Assembly: GCF_020379485.1 (NCBI RefSeq)
Contig: NC_063436.1
Location: forward strand, 20,768,423 to 20,832,422
Length of the DNA: 64,000 nt
Direction: 5' to 3'
Source: Brassica napus
Taxonomy: Eukaryota > Streptophyta > Magnoliopsida > Brassicales > Brassicaceae
The translations under genes and the position numbers were made by a program. This document shows, one piece after another, positions 11,984-24,420 of the stretch; the stretch's first letter is position 1, and the number at the start of each line of letters is the position of its first letter. Under the pieces are notes generated by a model. That model was not told where the DNA came from, did not search any database, and was given only the letters and a program-made list of their open reading frames with translations.

Positions 11984-12600
11984 GGTGGCGATTGGTTTTC
12001 CCGCTACCACCCGCAAACGCAGCTTTTGCGGTCGGTAGCGGTTGTCAGCGGTTTGCAACAATCACTCAAATCGCCTTAAACCTCTTCAAACCGCTCCGAA
12101 TCTCATAAATTCAAAAGCTGGCTCCAGCTAGCGTTTGCGGTTGCGGGCGGTTGCGGGAGGGTAAAATTTTTTTCTTTTTTTTTAAAACAATATATATACA
12201 AAGAAAAAATATTTAATAAAAAATTTAAAATTGAAATTATGAAAATATTAAAATATATCTATTTTATTTTAATTAATATTATAAAATTTTATAATAAAAA
12301 CAATTTCAATAAATTTTCAAAAATTAAAATTATAACTTTCTAAATATAAATTTTATATTTATTATAATTTTATGATTTTTGATATTTTTATAATTATATT
12401 AAATGTAAATATTGTTAATTTATTATTTGACTGTTACCGCATTTGGTAGTTAACCAGTCATAAGTCACCCGCAAACGCACCAATTTTTAACCGCAGTACC
12501 AGTCGTACAAATCTCTTAAAACCGCTAGAAACCGCAACCGCCCGCATCCACAAACTCCCGCAACCGCAACCGCAACCGCTGCGTTTGAACCAGTCATGCC
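11984..12600. mobile_element. hAT-like MITE with GCGGTT/GCGGGC subterminal repeats
   Basis: About 617 bp with an AT-rich core (12165-12430) between two GC-rich ends that are inverted relative to each other. The left end begins near GGTGGCGATTGG and carries GCGGTTGCGGGCGGTTGCGG; the right end mirrors it with repeated CCGCAACCGC and ends ...ACCAGTCATGCC. Multiple subterminal copies of GCGGTT are typical of transposase-binding sites in hAT elements. There is no coding capacity, so it is non-autonomous. The target-site duplication could not be fixed (CTAA occurs at both edges). Confidence 0.65.
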
Positions 12601-12970
12601 CTAAACATATCTAAACCTCCAGCTCATGGTACCAAGCAAGAGCCAAAAGACTAAAAATGAAATTCAAATTTGTAAGTTTTTAAATAAAGATTTATTTAAC
12701 ATAAAAATATATTTGGATTAATTTGTAAGTTTTTAAAATACATAGCATTATTAGAATTAATAATAAGTATTAATAATATAATATACTTAGAATATTCTAT
12801 TTTTGAGGTAAATGATGAGGGCAGCCATGGAACAAAATTCAAATTCATCTCAAATAAAATTTTGATGACAACCATTATCCATTAGATGTACACACTTTAG
12901 GATTTATCTTTTGCAACACTTTTATTACTTAAAACTTAAAAGTATCTGACGTTGACTTATTTTAAGATTA
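12601..12970. other. Intergenic, AT-rich
   Basis: No gene or element boundary seen between the MITE and the Helitron. Confidence 0.5.
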
Positions 12971-15242
12971 CTAGGATAAGATCCGCGCCTTGCGCGGGAT
13001 TAAGTTATTATTTTTATTATATTTTGGAGAATGAAACAATAGTTTGGCTTCATTTGGATTACGGGTGTTCAATCCGGATATCGGATTGGTTTCGGTTCGG
13101 TTCGGTTTTTTCGGTATTTGGTTAGTAAAATATAACTACTATTCTAAATCCATATGTACTTTGATTTTAGTCTTTCACATACTTTTGAAAGATTTCAACT
13201 GGACGACTAAATTGATCAGCCAATCTTGTTGCTTTAAATCATTAGTGTTTATATATATATATATATATATTATTTAGTTTGAATATTTATTAAATAAAAA
13301 TTCATATGCGTTATATTTTATGATCATTTGTAACTTATTATAACAAAAAAATAATTTATTGATCACAAAATTTTCAGAGTGGGAATATTCAAATTTCTAA
13401 TAATATATAGACGTTTTGAAAAATTCAAATATAACATATAAGAAAAAATATAAATATTTTTATTATATATTTAATGTGATTTTTTAATATCTTTCAATAA
13501 TATAAAATTAAAAAAAAAGAACTAAGATACCAAAATTGTTATCAAATATTTATTATTCATAATAATTAATTTTCATATATACGTTAATCATATTAGGTAA
13601 TTTTGTAGATTCTAATTAAGGAAAGTGCAAAAAAAATTTTGGTAGATTATTTATCAATTTGATAGTTAGTTTAATAAAAAATATAATGTAAGTCAAGATG
13701 GACCAACCTATTTTTCTAAGAATAGTATATTTTATATAGTCATTTATTAAATGAGAATTTATAATCATATAGTTCTATGATCATTCATATCATTTTATAA
13801 CTGAATATTTAAATCATCGATAACAAAATTTTCAATGTGAAATCTTTAGTAAGTTTATAATTTATAAATGTTTTTGAAAATTCATTGAAAGTTTTAATAT
13901 TAAAATATTTATGTAATCTTATGGTATATAGTATAATCTATATATATATAAATATATATGTTTTATTATTAAATGATATTTTTACTCATATGGTTTTAAA
14001 ATAATGTGTATCTTCTTATAATATTAAATAAAAGTTCATATTAATACAATTTTATGATCATTTGTAACTTATTATGACAAAAAAAATCTATTGATCACAA
14101 AATTTTCAGAGTGGGGATCTTCAAATTTCTAATAATTTATAGACGTTTTGAAAAATTCAAAATATAACATATAAGAAAAATTATAAATGTTTTTATTATA
14201 TATTTAATGTGATTTTTAAATATATTTTAATAATATAAAATTAAAAAAAAGAACTAAGATACAAAAATTGTTATCAAATATTTATTATTCATTATAATTA
14301 ATTTTCACATATACGTTAATCATATTAGGTAATTTCGTAGCTTTTATTTAAGGAAAGTGCAAAACATTTTTTGGTACGTTATTTATCAATTCGATAGTTA
14401 GTTTAATAAAAAGTGTAATATAAGTTAAGATAGACCAACCTATTTTTCTAGGAATAGTATATTTTGTATAGTTATTTATTAAATAAGAATTTATAATCAT
14501 ACGGTTCTATGATCGTTCATATCGTTTTATAACAAAATATTTAAATCATCGATAACAAAATTTTCAATCTGAAATCTTTAATAAGTTTATAATTTATAAA
14601 TGTTCTTGAAAATTCATTGAAAGTTTTAATATTAAAATATTTATGTAATCTTATGGTATATAGTGTTTAATATATATATATATATATATTTATTTTATTA
14701 TTAAATGATATTTTTTACTCATATGGTTTTAAAATCATGTATATCTTCTTATAATAAAAATGTTAAACCATTGATCATTAATTTTTAACATAATAATTTT
14801 AATAGTTTTAGTCATTTATTATGTTTTTAAAAATTCAAAATATAACATATACGAAAAAATCTAAATTTTCTTTTTATAGCTAATTTGATTGTTTAATTTA
14901 TTTTAATAATATAAAATTAAACAAAAAATGATGGAGGAGATATACATTGTTATCAAATCTTTATTATTAAACTCATTAATTGTCATATATATATTAGTCA
15001 TTTATGGTAATTCCGTAGGTTTTATTTAAGGAAAGAAAATATCATATCATATCATTATATCATATAGTTTGACCAACTTATATATCTAACAACATATAAA
15101 AATCGAATGTGGACCTACTTATTTTTCAATTGAATGTAATTGACTACCTAATTGAGTGACACCTATGCATTGGGGCATCTTTTAATTAATACAAAATTGA
15201 GGTTACATCTTTTCAAATGTTCCTCAATTAATATATAAGGGA
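12971..15242 (-). mobile_element. Non-autonomous Helitron upstream of NUB1
   Basis: On the minus strand the element begins TCCCTTATATATTAATTGAG (5' end at 15242). It ends with a GC hairpin (CCGCGCAAGGCGCGG) about 10 bases before the terminal CTAG (12974-12971). Host bases are A on the 3' side and T on the 5' side, the A|T target of Helitrons. There is no Rep/helicase coding region. The interior includes a 732-bp tandem duplication. The element ends 208 bp before the NUB1 start codon. Confidence 0.8.
13260..14770. repeat. Tandem duplication, 732-bp period, inside the Helitron
   Basis: Matching blocks are separated by exactly 732 bp: TTTTCAGAGT at 13371 and 14103; AAATCATCGATAACAAAATT at 13811 and 14543; TTTACTCATATGGTTTTAAA near 13980 and 14712. 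Two near-complete copies are present, followed by a short start of a third. Each contains a (TA)n run. Confidence 0.85.
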
Positions 15243-15450
15243 TTTCCGTAAAGTCGTGGTTGGTTTTGAGAAAGAGAGGAAGTTGAAGGGGTTTTAGCTA
15301 AACTTCTAACTTGGGGACTAGGTTTTGTATTTTTCTTATATAAATTAAACACATATTTATCCCCTAGCAAAACAAATCGTATAAATACGCACACTTAATC
15401 TTTACAAAATTCTCAAAAAACCTAATTAACAGAAGGCGAGACTGATCAAT
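15243..15450 (+). promoter_or_regulatory. NUB1 core promoter and 5' UTR
   Basis: A TATAAATA box at 15380-15387 lies about 64 bp before the ATG, leaving a short leader. Everything more than 208 bp upstream of the start codon is Helitron sequence, so any distal elements have been displaced by 2.27 kb or replaced. Confidence 0.65.
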
Positions 15451-18091
15451 ATGACGAAGCTCAAGGTCGCCGGGACATGGGGAGGCATCTTAGAGGTGGA
15501 CCTCGAGAACTGGACTCTCACCATGCTCAGAAACGAAGTAGCTAACCGATCGGGCCTCGATCCCGAATCGATCAAACTAATCTGCGCCGGAAAAATCCTC
15601 AAAGCCGACGACGGGGACGATGATGATCCTAAGACCCTTGCTCAATTAGGAATCAAGGAAAACTCGAAGATCCTCTCCAGCCGAGGCGCTGCGCCAGGCG
15701 AAGGCAAGGCGATCATGGCTGAGGAAGAAAGGTCGAGACGCCTCTCCCGTCTCAAGTGAGTCCTAATTTTCTCCGATTCGGTAGCGTTTAGTTGTTAGTT
15801 TTCGAAGTTTGATCGTGATTGGTTTATTATGTATATGTTGAATCTTGTGCAGAGCTGCAGCTACGGCGTTATCGAAGAGACACGTGGATGGTTCGTTACC
15901 GATGGAGGACTATAACATAGAGCTGGAAGATCAGGGAGGTCAGCAAGTCAAGTTTGGATCAGAGACTGATCAGAGGTTTTATTATTATTGCTCAATCAGG
16001 GTTGAAACCACTCGTAATAACTTTTATGTTAATGAAATTTGTTTTTTTGTTTGTTTGCTCCACAGTGCAGCAATGATGGGTCTTATGTTACATGCTAAGG
16101 CAAAAAGTCTAATAGAGACGGACTTGTATGTTGATGCACTTGAAGTTCTTGCCATGGCTGAGGTAAGCTGCAACTTCTTGCTTGCTGGGAATCAAGTTTT
16201 TTCTTTGCCTTGTTTCTGATTCGTTTCTGTGATTTGTAGGAATCTTTCTTGCTCTGTGATCCCAAGATTCTCGAGGTCTTTTCCCTCTCCTTTCCTTATA
16301 TCTAAACTCAAAGCTATAGTTTGCTAATGAATTCAACTTATTTGTATCTATATTATGTTACAGCTTGTGGACAACATCCCTATAATGGAAATCGACATTG
16401 TGTGGTGCTATTTCTTGCTCCGGGACCTCAAATGCTTGTCAGATGCTGGCTTTCGGCTAGTGAAAGCAAGGAAAGGGCTCGAGCGTGCTCATGGGAAGGA
16501 CCTCTCTCGTGTCAGACTCCTTCAAGCTGGTCAATGTCCTGAATTAGCACTGTGAGCTCTGTTTCATTTATATCAGTTATTATCTGCAGAGTAGTTTTAC
16601 ACAGCTTTGTTAAAGAAGATTTGTTGTTTCTACTGGCTTAGATATGTGAGATTGGAGTTGCTAGAAGGTGTGGTGGCATATCACACTGGTCAAAATGATA
16701 AAGCCTTGAATGTTCTCAAGTCCGCCCATGCTAAACTGTTGCAGGTCAGTGAGTGGTGTATGTATACTTTAGTAAATTCACTGTTACTGATAGTATTCAA
16801 TTGTTACGGAGTTAAATATTTGTTGTTGTGGATTGTGATGCAGCTACAAATACCCGATGAAACGCTGTCCGTAGTTATGGGTATGGGCTTCCATGAGAAG
16901 GATGCTAAGAGAGCTTTGCGACTGAACAATAAGGATATTGCGACTTCTGTTGATTTCCTCATTGAAGAGAGGGCCAAAAGAGCTCAAAAGCACAAGGACG
17001 ATCTCCAGAGACAAAAGGAGATACTGTATGTTTTTATAACCAAAAATTATACTAGTTTTGTCACATCTTTAACTAAATAACTTAAACTAGAGCTGATATT
17101 TCAGTGAGCAGAAGACGTATGGAGTGACACCCATGAATAAAGCTGTTGATATGCAGATGCTTGACAGGCTCGTCTTGATTGGGTAAGAAATGCACTATAA
17201 ATAGATCCTACCGTTTTATACAGCCACTTTACAGTGAAAATATTATTTCTAAACGCATTGAAGCAAAGTTCCAGAAAAAGGGTAAACAATGTTCAAAAAT
17301 TTTCTGCACAAGAACAGATAAATCACCATTAGAACGCCCTTAAGGCTCTCTTTATATTATTAATAGGATTGGTTTGCTTTGGAAGTAGCTATTGGCGTTG
17401 GTGTTTGTTCAATGCCTTTTTTAAAACGCTGGCCTTTGCAGATATGCAAGGGATCTTGCTGCTGAATCCCTCCGGAGACATGAGAACGATTTTCAGAAAG
17501 CCCTTGATGCACTTACAAGCCCTGACGTTAATTCAAGTATACAGGTTTACATTGAGTCTAGGAAAAGAAAACGTCAAGAACAACACGTAGGCGTAACAGT
17601 TGACGAACTTGTTTCAATGGGCTTTGAACGAGGACAAGGTACTTGTCCCATCTCGATTTGTTTCTTATTGCCAACGTCAAGAATTTGACTATATCTCATT
17701 ACATTTCTACTTTGGCACTGCAGCAACGTCTGCTTTGGAGGTTGGTGGCAAACGAGAAAATATAATCCAAAGGCTACTATCTTCACCAGCAGCAAACCCG
17801 GGAACCGCCTCTGCCTCAGGTTCTGCTTTCACAGAAAATGGCGGTGCAACGAGCAGCACCAACAATGAAATTGTTGCGGAGGCAGAGGACGCTGAGATGG
17901 AAGATGATACGGCGGATGAGATTGCAAGCAACGTTGAGGAGGAAGGGCGGGACCTTGAGATAGAAGGAGACATAGCAGATGAGATTGCAAAGGTTGACGC
18001 TTTGTCGGCTTATGATATCAATCTTGACAAGGAGGTCGAAGCTATAAATGAGTACCTGGTCATGTTGGACGCATCTCAGGATTCTGGTTGA
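15451..18091 (+). CDS. NUB1: NUB1-type ubiquitin-like/UBA protein (NEDD8 ultimate buster 1 homologue)
   Basis: Ten exons in phase give 558 residues: 15451-15755, 15853-15975, 16066-16162, 16240-16275, 16364-16551, 16642-16744, 16844-17025, 17105-17182, 17442-17638 and 17724-18091. The N-terminus (about 1-80) is a ubiquitin-like fold, with LRNEVANRSGLDPESIKLIC and LGIKENSKIL. The middle has the conserved region ending at the YVRLELLEGVVAYHTGQNDKA helix. Three UBA domains follow: IPDETLSVVMGMGFHEKDAK, LDRLVLIGYARDLAAESLRR and VDELVSMGFERGQATSAL. The C-terminus is acidic. Animal NUB1 binds NEDD8/ubiquitin-like conjugates and delivers them to the proteasome; the same role is inferred here. Position fits Arabidopsis At2g12550. 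No frame break was seen. Confidence 0.9.
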
Positions 18092-19271
18092 TGTAGAAAA
18101 AGAGTTTGTAGATAAACGAATAATAATACTCGTGGGAGTTATTAGCAGGGCCAATGTGGGTTGGTATGGAACTCGCTTAGTATTTAGTATGATTTGCTTG
18201 CAGAAACTGATTTATGAGATTGTTTTTATAACCTTAGTATAGTATCTATTTTCTCTTTGGCTAGAATTTTTTATGTTCAGAGTGGGCATAGGCAAAAACC
18301 ACGAGATACCCGATTTGATTCCATAGATAGATAGGTATAAAATAAACCTGAACCCAAAGTTTTACCAATCGAAATTAGATTCAGAAATCCAAATAAACAC
18401 CAAAAAATGAGACTTGAAAATATAAATTGAAGTCCAAAATACATATTTTAGTCTAAAGTTTAATGTTTATTTTAATAGAATACCTATTTTAAATCACTCT
18501 TTCAAAATGCCAAATATATTTTCGGTTTATAAGTATCATAAGTTTTTTGGTTCGGATTTTAACATGTATTGTTTTGTTAGTTTAAGAGTGTGATTATTTG
18601 TTTTTGTATAGTCTAATACAAAGAGTTCTAAAAATGAAGAGTATTTATGAGATTTTGTCATGCTTTTTTAAAGGTGGAATTATATTTTGGCTAACAATTT
18701 TTTTCTTTTACGTAAATTACAAATTTAAAATATTTGATTTTATTGTTTTACAAAAAAAAATTGATTTTTCGAGTTTTTATAATTTACCCTAAATTTTTTG
18801 TATATGACTATTAAATAGTTTTTAATGGGATTTTTTTTGTTTTGAAGAAAATTCTAGGGTGAATTGGTTTAAAACCCTAAAAAAATGAAAATACCTATGA
18901 TGTGACTAGTTTGTGTCTATGGAAAAAAGTATAACATTGTGGGATTTAAGGTATTTGGTTAATTAGGGTAAAAGTCTAGTGTATGGGGTGCAATTTCCCA
19001 AAATTCTAACCCGTACTATAGAAAACATTTTTAGTTATGTAATTTTTTGGTCTGTATTATATAAAATGACGACGTAATTATTTAAAATTTAATATTTTAG
19101 TTTTAACTAAATAATCATTTTAGTTCAATATGTATTGCATTAAGTTATAATATTTATATTTTTACGGAATAACATAATTTCATATAAATATAATTTATAA
19201 AAATTAAAATGGACTTTTTTTTATTTTTACTTTTATAATTTTAAAGTGTAAAGTGGTCTAATCCATAACTT
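18092..19271. other. Intergenic, AT-rich transposon-like DNA
   Basis: After the NUB1 3' UTR, about 18290-18560 contains ACCCGA/CCGAA-type motifs like the degenerate repeats elsewhere in this window. No genes seen. Confidence 0.4.
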
Positions 19272-19552
19272 TAAGAGAAATTTCCTAAGATAGCATATTT
19301 TAATTTTTATCACAAAAATATATTTCAATTAGAAAAATGATCAAAAGAAGTTTATTAAGGAGTAAAAATGGATTTATACCCTAGGGTTAAGTAATCTAGA
19401 CTTAGGGTTTAGAGTTAAAGAGTGGTGCTTTGAAGATAGGGTTTCAAATTAAAAAAATTCAAAATAAAAAATGATTATTTTGATCATTTTCTTTATTGAA
19501 AACTATTTTTGTGACAAAAAATTAAAAATAGTTATTTGAAAGAATTGTTCTA
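19272..19552. mobile_element. MITE with long terminal inverted repeats (MULE-like)
   Basis: The left arm (about 19272-19345, with TTTTTATCACAAAAATAT and AAAATGATCAAAA) is the imperfect reverse complement of the right arm (about 19480-19552, with TGATCATTTT, TTTTTGTGACAAAAA and TTATTTGAAAGAAT). The core at 19378-19440 contains CCCTAGGGTTAAG and TTAGGGTTTAG, a telomere-like motif common in crucifer elements of this kind. No coding capacity. Confidence 0.6.
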
Positions 19553-21589
19553 ACTTTAATCTGGTCAAATTTTATTTAATTTTTATAATGTAAATAATCT
19601 TTGGAAATCCATCAAGAATTAACACATAGTTTTTTTTTTTCAGAATTCCATCAGTAATTTTTTGACATACTATTTCTTTGGAAAATTGTTACGAATTCTG
19701 GATTATTTTCCAATATAATGAAATTTGTCGGGAATTCCCTATAGAATCATGACGGCTTTTCTATATGTCTTTTTGATAGAGTTTTGTTGATCTTTTTGAA
19801 AATTCTCAATTATTTTTTGGTCGGAATTGAAAAATTTCAGTGTCTTCTGTAATAATATAGATTATTTTGGCAGAATAAAAAAATAAATGTTAAAGATCAT
19901 ATTATAATTTTAAAAAAATAATCCTTTAAAAATCAAGATGTGAATAATTTATTTTCAAATTTGAAATAAAATTATTCATTATTTCATTGCAAGAAATAAA
20001 TAAAAATTTTAAAAATACCTCTTCGCGGTAAATTAACGAAGAACAATCAAACTGTATCATGATTTTGGAGAGAGTTTAAAGTCCAGGACAATGAACCACC
20101 ATGATAATTTTTTGTAGGGAGATAGTTTGAAAAATGAAGGATGAAGGGATGATAAAATCGTATATAAATTGGGTTATTATTGCGTGTTATTAAATCAAAT
20201 ATCATGATATCATGTAAAATAACTTTCACTTATTTATGATTTTGCTACTGTATTATTTTGTAGTTAAGCTAAAATTATACTATCTAATAGATATGAAATA
20301 TAAGAAGAATATGAAATTAAAATTTATTTGAATCGTAAAATATAAATAGGCTATAAATATACAATCATGTTTCAAACTGTTATCGATAATTTTTGCAGAA
20401 CTGATGATTAAAATATTATAAGTATAATAAGAATTTAAAAATAATATTTTAAATATATACACCAAATTAATCTTCCTTAATTTCCTGTAAAACATTCATT
20501 CTGTTATTTAATATGGTTACATATTAAATATAATCGTCTGCCAATACAAGAAGTACCATTCAGACGTTATTTTCTTACCAGTACCATTTAGACGTTTTTG
20601 CCAATAAAATAGAACAAGTTGGCGTAAGACAGACGAATCTTTTTCTTGATGTTTTCTCCTTGGTTATTGTAACTAATAAATTACTAACATTATTATTAAC
20701 CATATGCTCTGTACATTTCTACTCCTATTAGACCGATATATTATTTTATCAGGCATAAAACAAGTGATTTAAATATAAAATATACTAAGAATTTGACGGT
20801 GGCTTGTTTCCATGAATCTAAATTGGTGGAACCAAAAATATGTGAGGCTTTAGTAGATAGAAGTATCCTAAGTAATTTACATGCATAGAGAAATACTAGT
20901 ACCATATTTACAAAGTATAAGCATACGTAAGCTGTTGAATACATAGTGTTACATTTGTATCTATTAATCATTAATATGTACAGGTTATATTGGTCCTAGT
21001 TAAAGGTTTAAGGATTGCAATACAGAGATCTATATAGTTCATTATTTTTCTTTAGCCCTGCTAGGTTCATAGCTTCTATTTAGAACGCTACTATTGTAAT
21101 ATTGTTACTAGGCAATAATTTGACTCGTCCATCAATATTCAATGTTTATCAAATCCACAGTAAATATTTTGGAATTTGTAACCTTATATGAATATCTAAA
21201 AACAGGCCTATCAAACTATTTATAGATTACCACGACACCTATTAATTTCGAAATGTTGGGACAAATGACAATTCATACTCCATATATTACACAAATGTTG
21301 GTTGAAATTACATTTTAAAAATGATACATGTAACTTTTTGAAAAAAAATTATTTTAAAACATTTTAGAAACGAAAGGGAAAGTAGTTTGATATTTTCGTC
21401 GATTGGCTAATGAAGTAATGATTATCAAAACAAATCCTTAAAACACCAACTTGGAAGAGTCATCCAGTTATCTCATATATTTGCTTGATCATAAAATGAA
21501 GAACTATAAGATAAAATGATGAAATAAAAAATGGAAGTAGAGCAGCTTCTTCAAGGAGGGTTTAACCTAATTGAGCTCTCAAGCCAAGG
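19553..21589. other. Intergenic, AT-rich
   Basis: No convincing gene, tRNA or complete transposon seen. Short open frames lack homology features that I recognise. Confidence 0.5.
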
Positions 21590-21898
21590 AGATGACCAAA
21601 TAATATATGCTAAAAGTAGGAGACACGGAAACAGCTCCCACGTTCCCCTCTCTCTCTCTCCTTTTTTCTCTCATCTCACCAACACTAATAAACAACAAAC
21701 CAAATTTAAAATGTGTAAAAAGAGTTATACTTTCGAGGAATAATTTAATATGATATTTTTCTCTCTCTCTTGTGATCCTCCATAAATCCTACCATCTCAA
21801 ACCCCACTGACCTGTCTCTCTTCCTATTATTACTCTTTGTAGTGAGTAGTGGCCAAAATTCCATCTTCCAAAGCCTAGTTACTCTGAGTTGTGTCCTC
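21590..21898 (+). promoter_or_regulatory. Probable 5' leader/promoter of the PLATZ gene
   Basis: CT-repeat tracts (CTCTCTCTCTC near 21649-21660 and 21763-21773) and pyrimidine-rich DNA directly precede the split start codon at 21899. Such Y-patches are typical of plant core promoters and leaders. No firm TATA box. Confidence 0.4.
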
Positions 21899-23577
21899 AT
21901 GGTAGGTTAACTTTTTCTACTCTTTTTTTTGTTCAATTTGGTACCAGCTGAAGTGTTAAATCTCTCACTTTCATCTCCGTTACTTTACTATACGATTCTA
22001 AGTAATCATACCATATTCCTTATAATTGTGGCTTAATGTTCATCTTGACACCTTGTAAATGTGTAGAATCATTGGTACGTTCTATAGATACGAATATGGA
22101 TATAAGAAGCTACCGAATTGTGGTATGAAAATGTATTTTTGTTTACTTAAATAATTATAAGTTGTGTAAATGGTGTGTGTTAGGGAATTCAGAAACCCGC
22201 ATGGTTGGATGCGCTTTACGCAGAGAAATTCTTCGTAGGATGTCCGTACCATGAGACGGCAAAGAAGAATGAGAAGAACGTGTGTTGTCTTGATTGTTGC
22301 ATCAGTCTATGCCCTCACTGTGTACCCTCGCATAGATATCACAGACTCCTTCAGGTTCGCCGCTATGTGTATCACGATGTTGTTCGGCTTGAAGATCTTC
22401 AGAGACTCATCGACTGCTCTAACGTTCAAGTAAGTAAAGTATTCTTAGTCTCAATACAGTTATATATATATATTTATATAGAAATTCGTTTGCGGGTAAA
22501 CTGTGGACAGGCTTATACAATAAATAGCGCAAAAGTGGTGTTCATCAAGAAGAGACCACAAAATAGACAATTCAAAGGAGCTGGCAACTATTGCACTTCA
22601 TGTGACCGAAGTCTTCAAGAACCTTTTATCCATTGCTCCTTGGGTTGTAAGGTTATTTCATTACCTTTAGTCCTACATAATATAATATTAGACTCGGTTC
22701 TGCTTATTATCCGATTCTCACATTACAAAACTGTATAGTTTTGATACATGTATACACATATACTTATTTAGCACATAAAGTACAGTATGTCATATGTCAG
22801 TCTGCCTTCAGAGTTTATTCGTTTTCTGAAAATTGAGTTTATTCGTTTTCTGAAACATGAGTTTGTTCATTTCTATGCATGAGTGGAAAAGCTGATCTTT
22901 CCTGAACTGATTTACTTATTTGATTATCTACCACTTTTTTTTTTTTGAAATTATCTATACTTTGTGAGTAAACGTACATGAACCATCCGCTGAAATGTTT
23001 TAAATCCGAAATTGTACAAATATGAGAAGGATTTCGAAAAATTATTGGACAACTAAAATAACCCAATTATGTACAATATTAAATTATTTATTTATGTATC
23101 TTTGGATTTTTAAATCTTTTCTTTGAACTATATATTTATTTTTAAAACCTGAATAAAATCCGTAAATGTATGGCTATTTATTATAATATTCTTAAACCCA
23201 TTTTTATATATCTGCAGGTGGAGTTCGTGATGAAAAGTTACGGGGACATTACTCCATTCCTGAAGCCATGTCACTCTCTTACCCTAGGTCCAGACTACAT
23301 CATCCCACAAGATTTACTAGCAGATGATGATATGGCTGCCTACGAGACTCCACGATCAACGGTCGTGGATGGTGATGAGTCCATGAGCTGGTCGTCGACT
23401 TCATCCGAACTAAGAGACGCTGCAACCACCACCCACGTCGTTAGAAAAAAGCGAACCGGTTTCTGCTTCTGTGCCAAATCGGCTAATAGTTATAAAGCAG
23501 TTTCGGAGGATCCTGACGATATCTCAGCCTGCATCAATCGGCGCAAAGGCATTCCTCAACGATCTCCTCTCTGTTAA
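21899..23577 (+). CDS. RITF1: PLATZ zinc-binding transcription factor (RITF1-like)
   Basis: Four exons in phase give 249 residues: 21899-21901 (only the ATG), 22184-22429, 22511-22651 and 23218-23577. The protein starts MGIQKPAWLDALYAEKFFVG. The PLATZ domain carries the expected Cys/His ligands: CPYHE, CCLDCCISLCPHC, HRYHRLLQVRRYVYHDVVRLEDL, then YCTSCDRSL, HCSLGCK. The C-terminal exon is Ser/acidic-rich, with MSWSSTSSELRD, and a basic VRKKRTGFCFCAKS. PLATZ proteins bind AT-rich DNA; the Arabidopsis positional match At2g12646 (RITF1) mediates RGF1/ROS signalling in the root meristem, so a similar role is inferred. An exon contributing only the start codon is confirmed by the frame but would be missed by simple gene finders. 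Confidence 0.9.
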
Positions 23578-24129
23578 CGTTCTCCTTCATTTTCTTTTAT
23601 ATTTTAATCTTCTTCTTTTTTGACTAAAATATTTTTATTTTCACATAATAGTCTTATATGTTACATGCATGGATTATTGTGTCTCTATCTAATAAAGTTT
23701 ATAATCAATCATTTTGTTTTCCCTAATTACGTATATATAGGTTACTTTAGCTTTAGCATATAAAATATGTGAGACATAAATTAATCAACTTGCAGTGGTT
23801 AGTGAATGAAGGACTTATTTTGTCAATGGAGGGATTATAGTTAAAATTCTCCTCCTACGATTACAATAGTAGTTGCCTAAATGCTTTATGGAGGAGAAAA
23901 CCCCAGTTCTTTTTCATTTAACTTTCAATATTGTTTGTAATTCTTATAATGGTTTTGTTATCTAGATATTATGTTGAAGTCAAATTGTTTTTCCCTTGAT
24001 ATTGGAGTTGTAGTACAAATTTCGGCTTAGATGTGCATTTCAACCTAATTAAAAATGTTTCGGGATATAATTGTTTAAAAAATATCGAGGATTGTAGCAT
24101 GAAATCTTGAATATAAAATTGGGTTTATT
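23578..24129. other. Intergenic, PLATZ 3' UTR side
   Basis: Only AT-rich sequence and probable 3' UTR; nothing else supported. Confidence 0.5.
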
Positions 24130-24420
24130 TTGGACAGATTTGTTAGTGACTCACGTGGCTCCTAATTCCGAGCTGTGGGTAAAGAAATTTTCCGAGAATC
24201 CAATAATTTACGCACGGCAGTTGAACACGAATGAATCCAAGCCAAGAAAGCAGACGTGGCACTGACGGTGGCGGTCCGAGCATTATAAATAGAATCAAGC
24301 CGAACTGAAGCGAGTGTGGTGACATGATGGTTTAGACCATCGGGAATAACGGTTTAATTATGTTCGCAATGACGACATTCGTGAGTGAGGATGGTTGTAT
24401 ATATATATGGTGGTATATAT
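24130..24420 (+). promoter_or_regulatory. Orphan promoter-like island with ABRE-type boxes and TATA
   Basis: A GC-richer island stands out of AT-rich DNA. It holds CACGTGGC (24153-24160) and ACGTGGC (24254-24260), both ABA-response-type ACGT cores, and TATAAATA near 24285. No open reading frame follows before AT-rich DNA resumes. It may drive a non-coding RNA or be a relic of a lost gene. Confidence 0.35.

Noticed and set aside
21531..21743. 70-codon plus-strand frame upstream of the PLATZ gene
   Set aside because: It overlaps the CT-rich leader or promoter region and has no family features.
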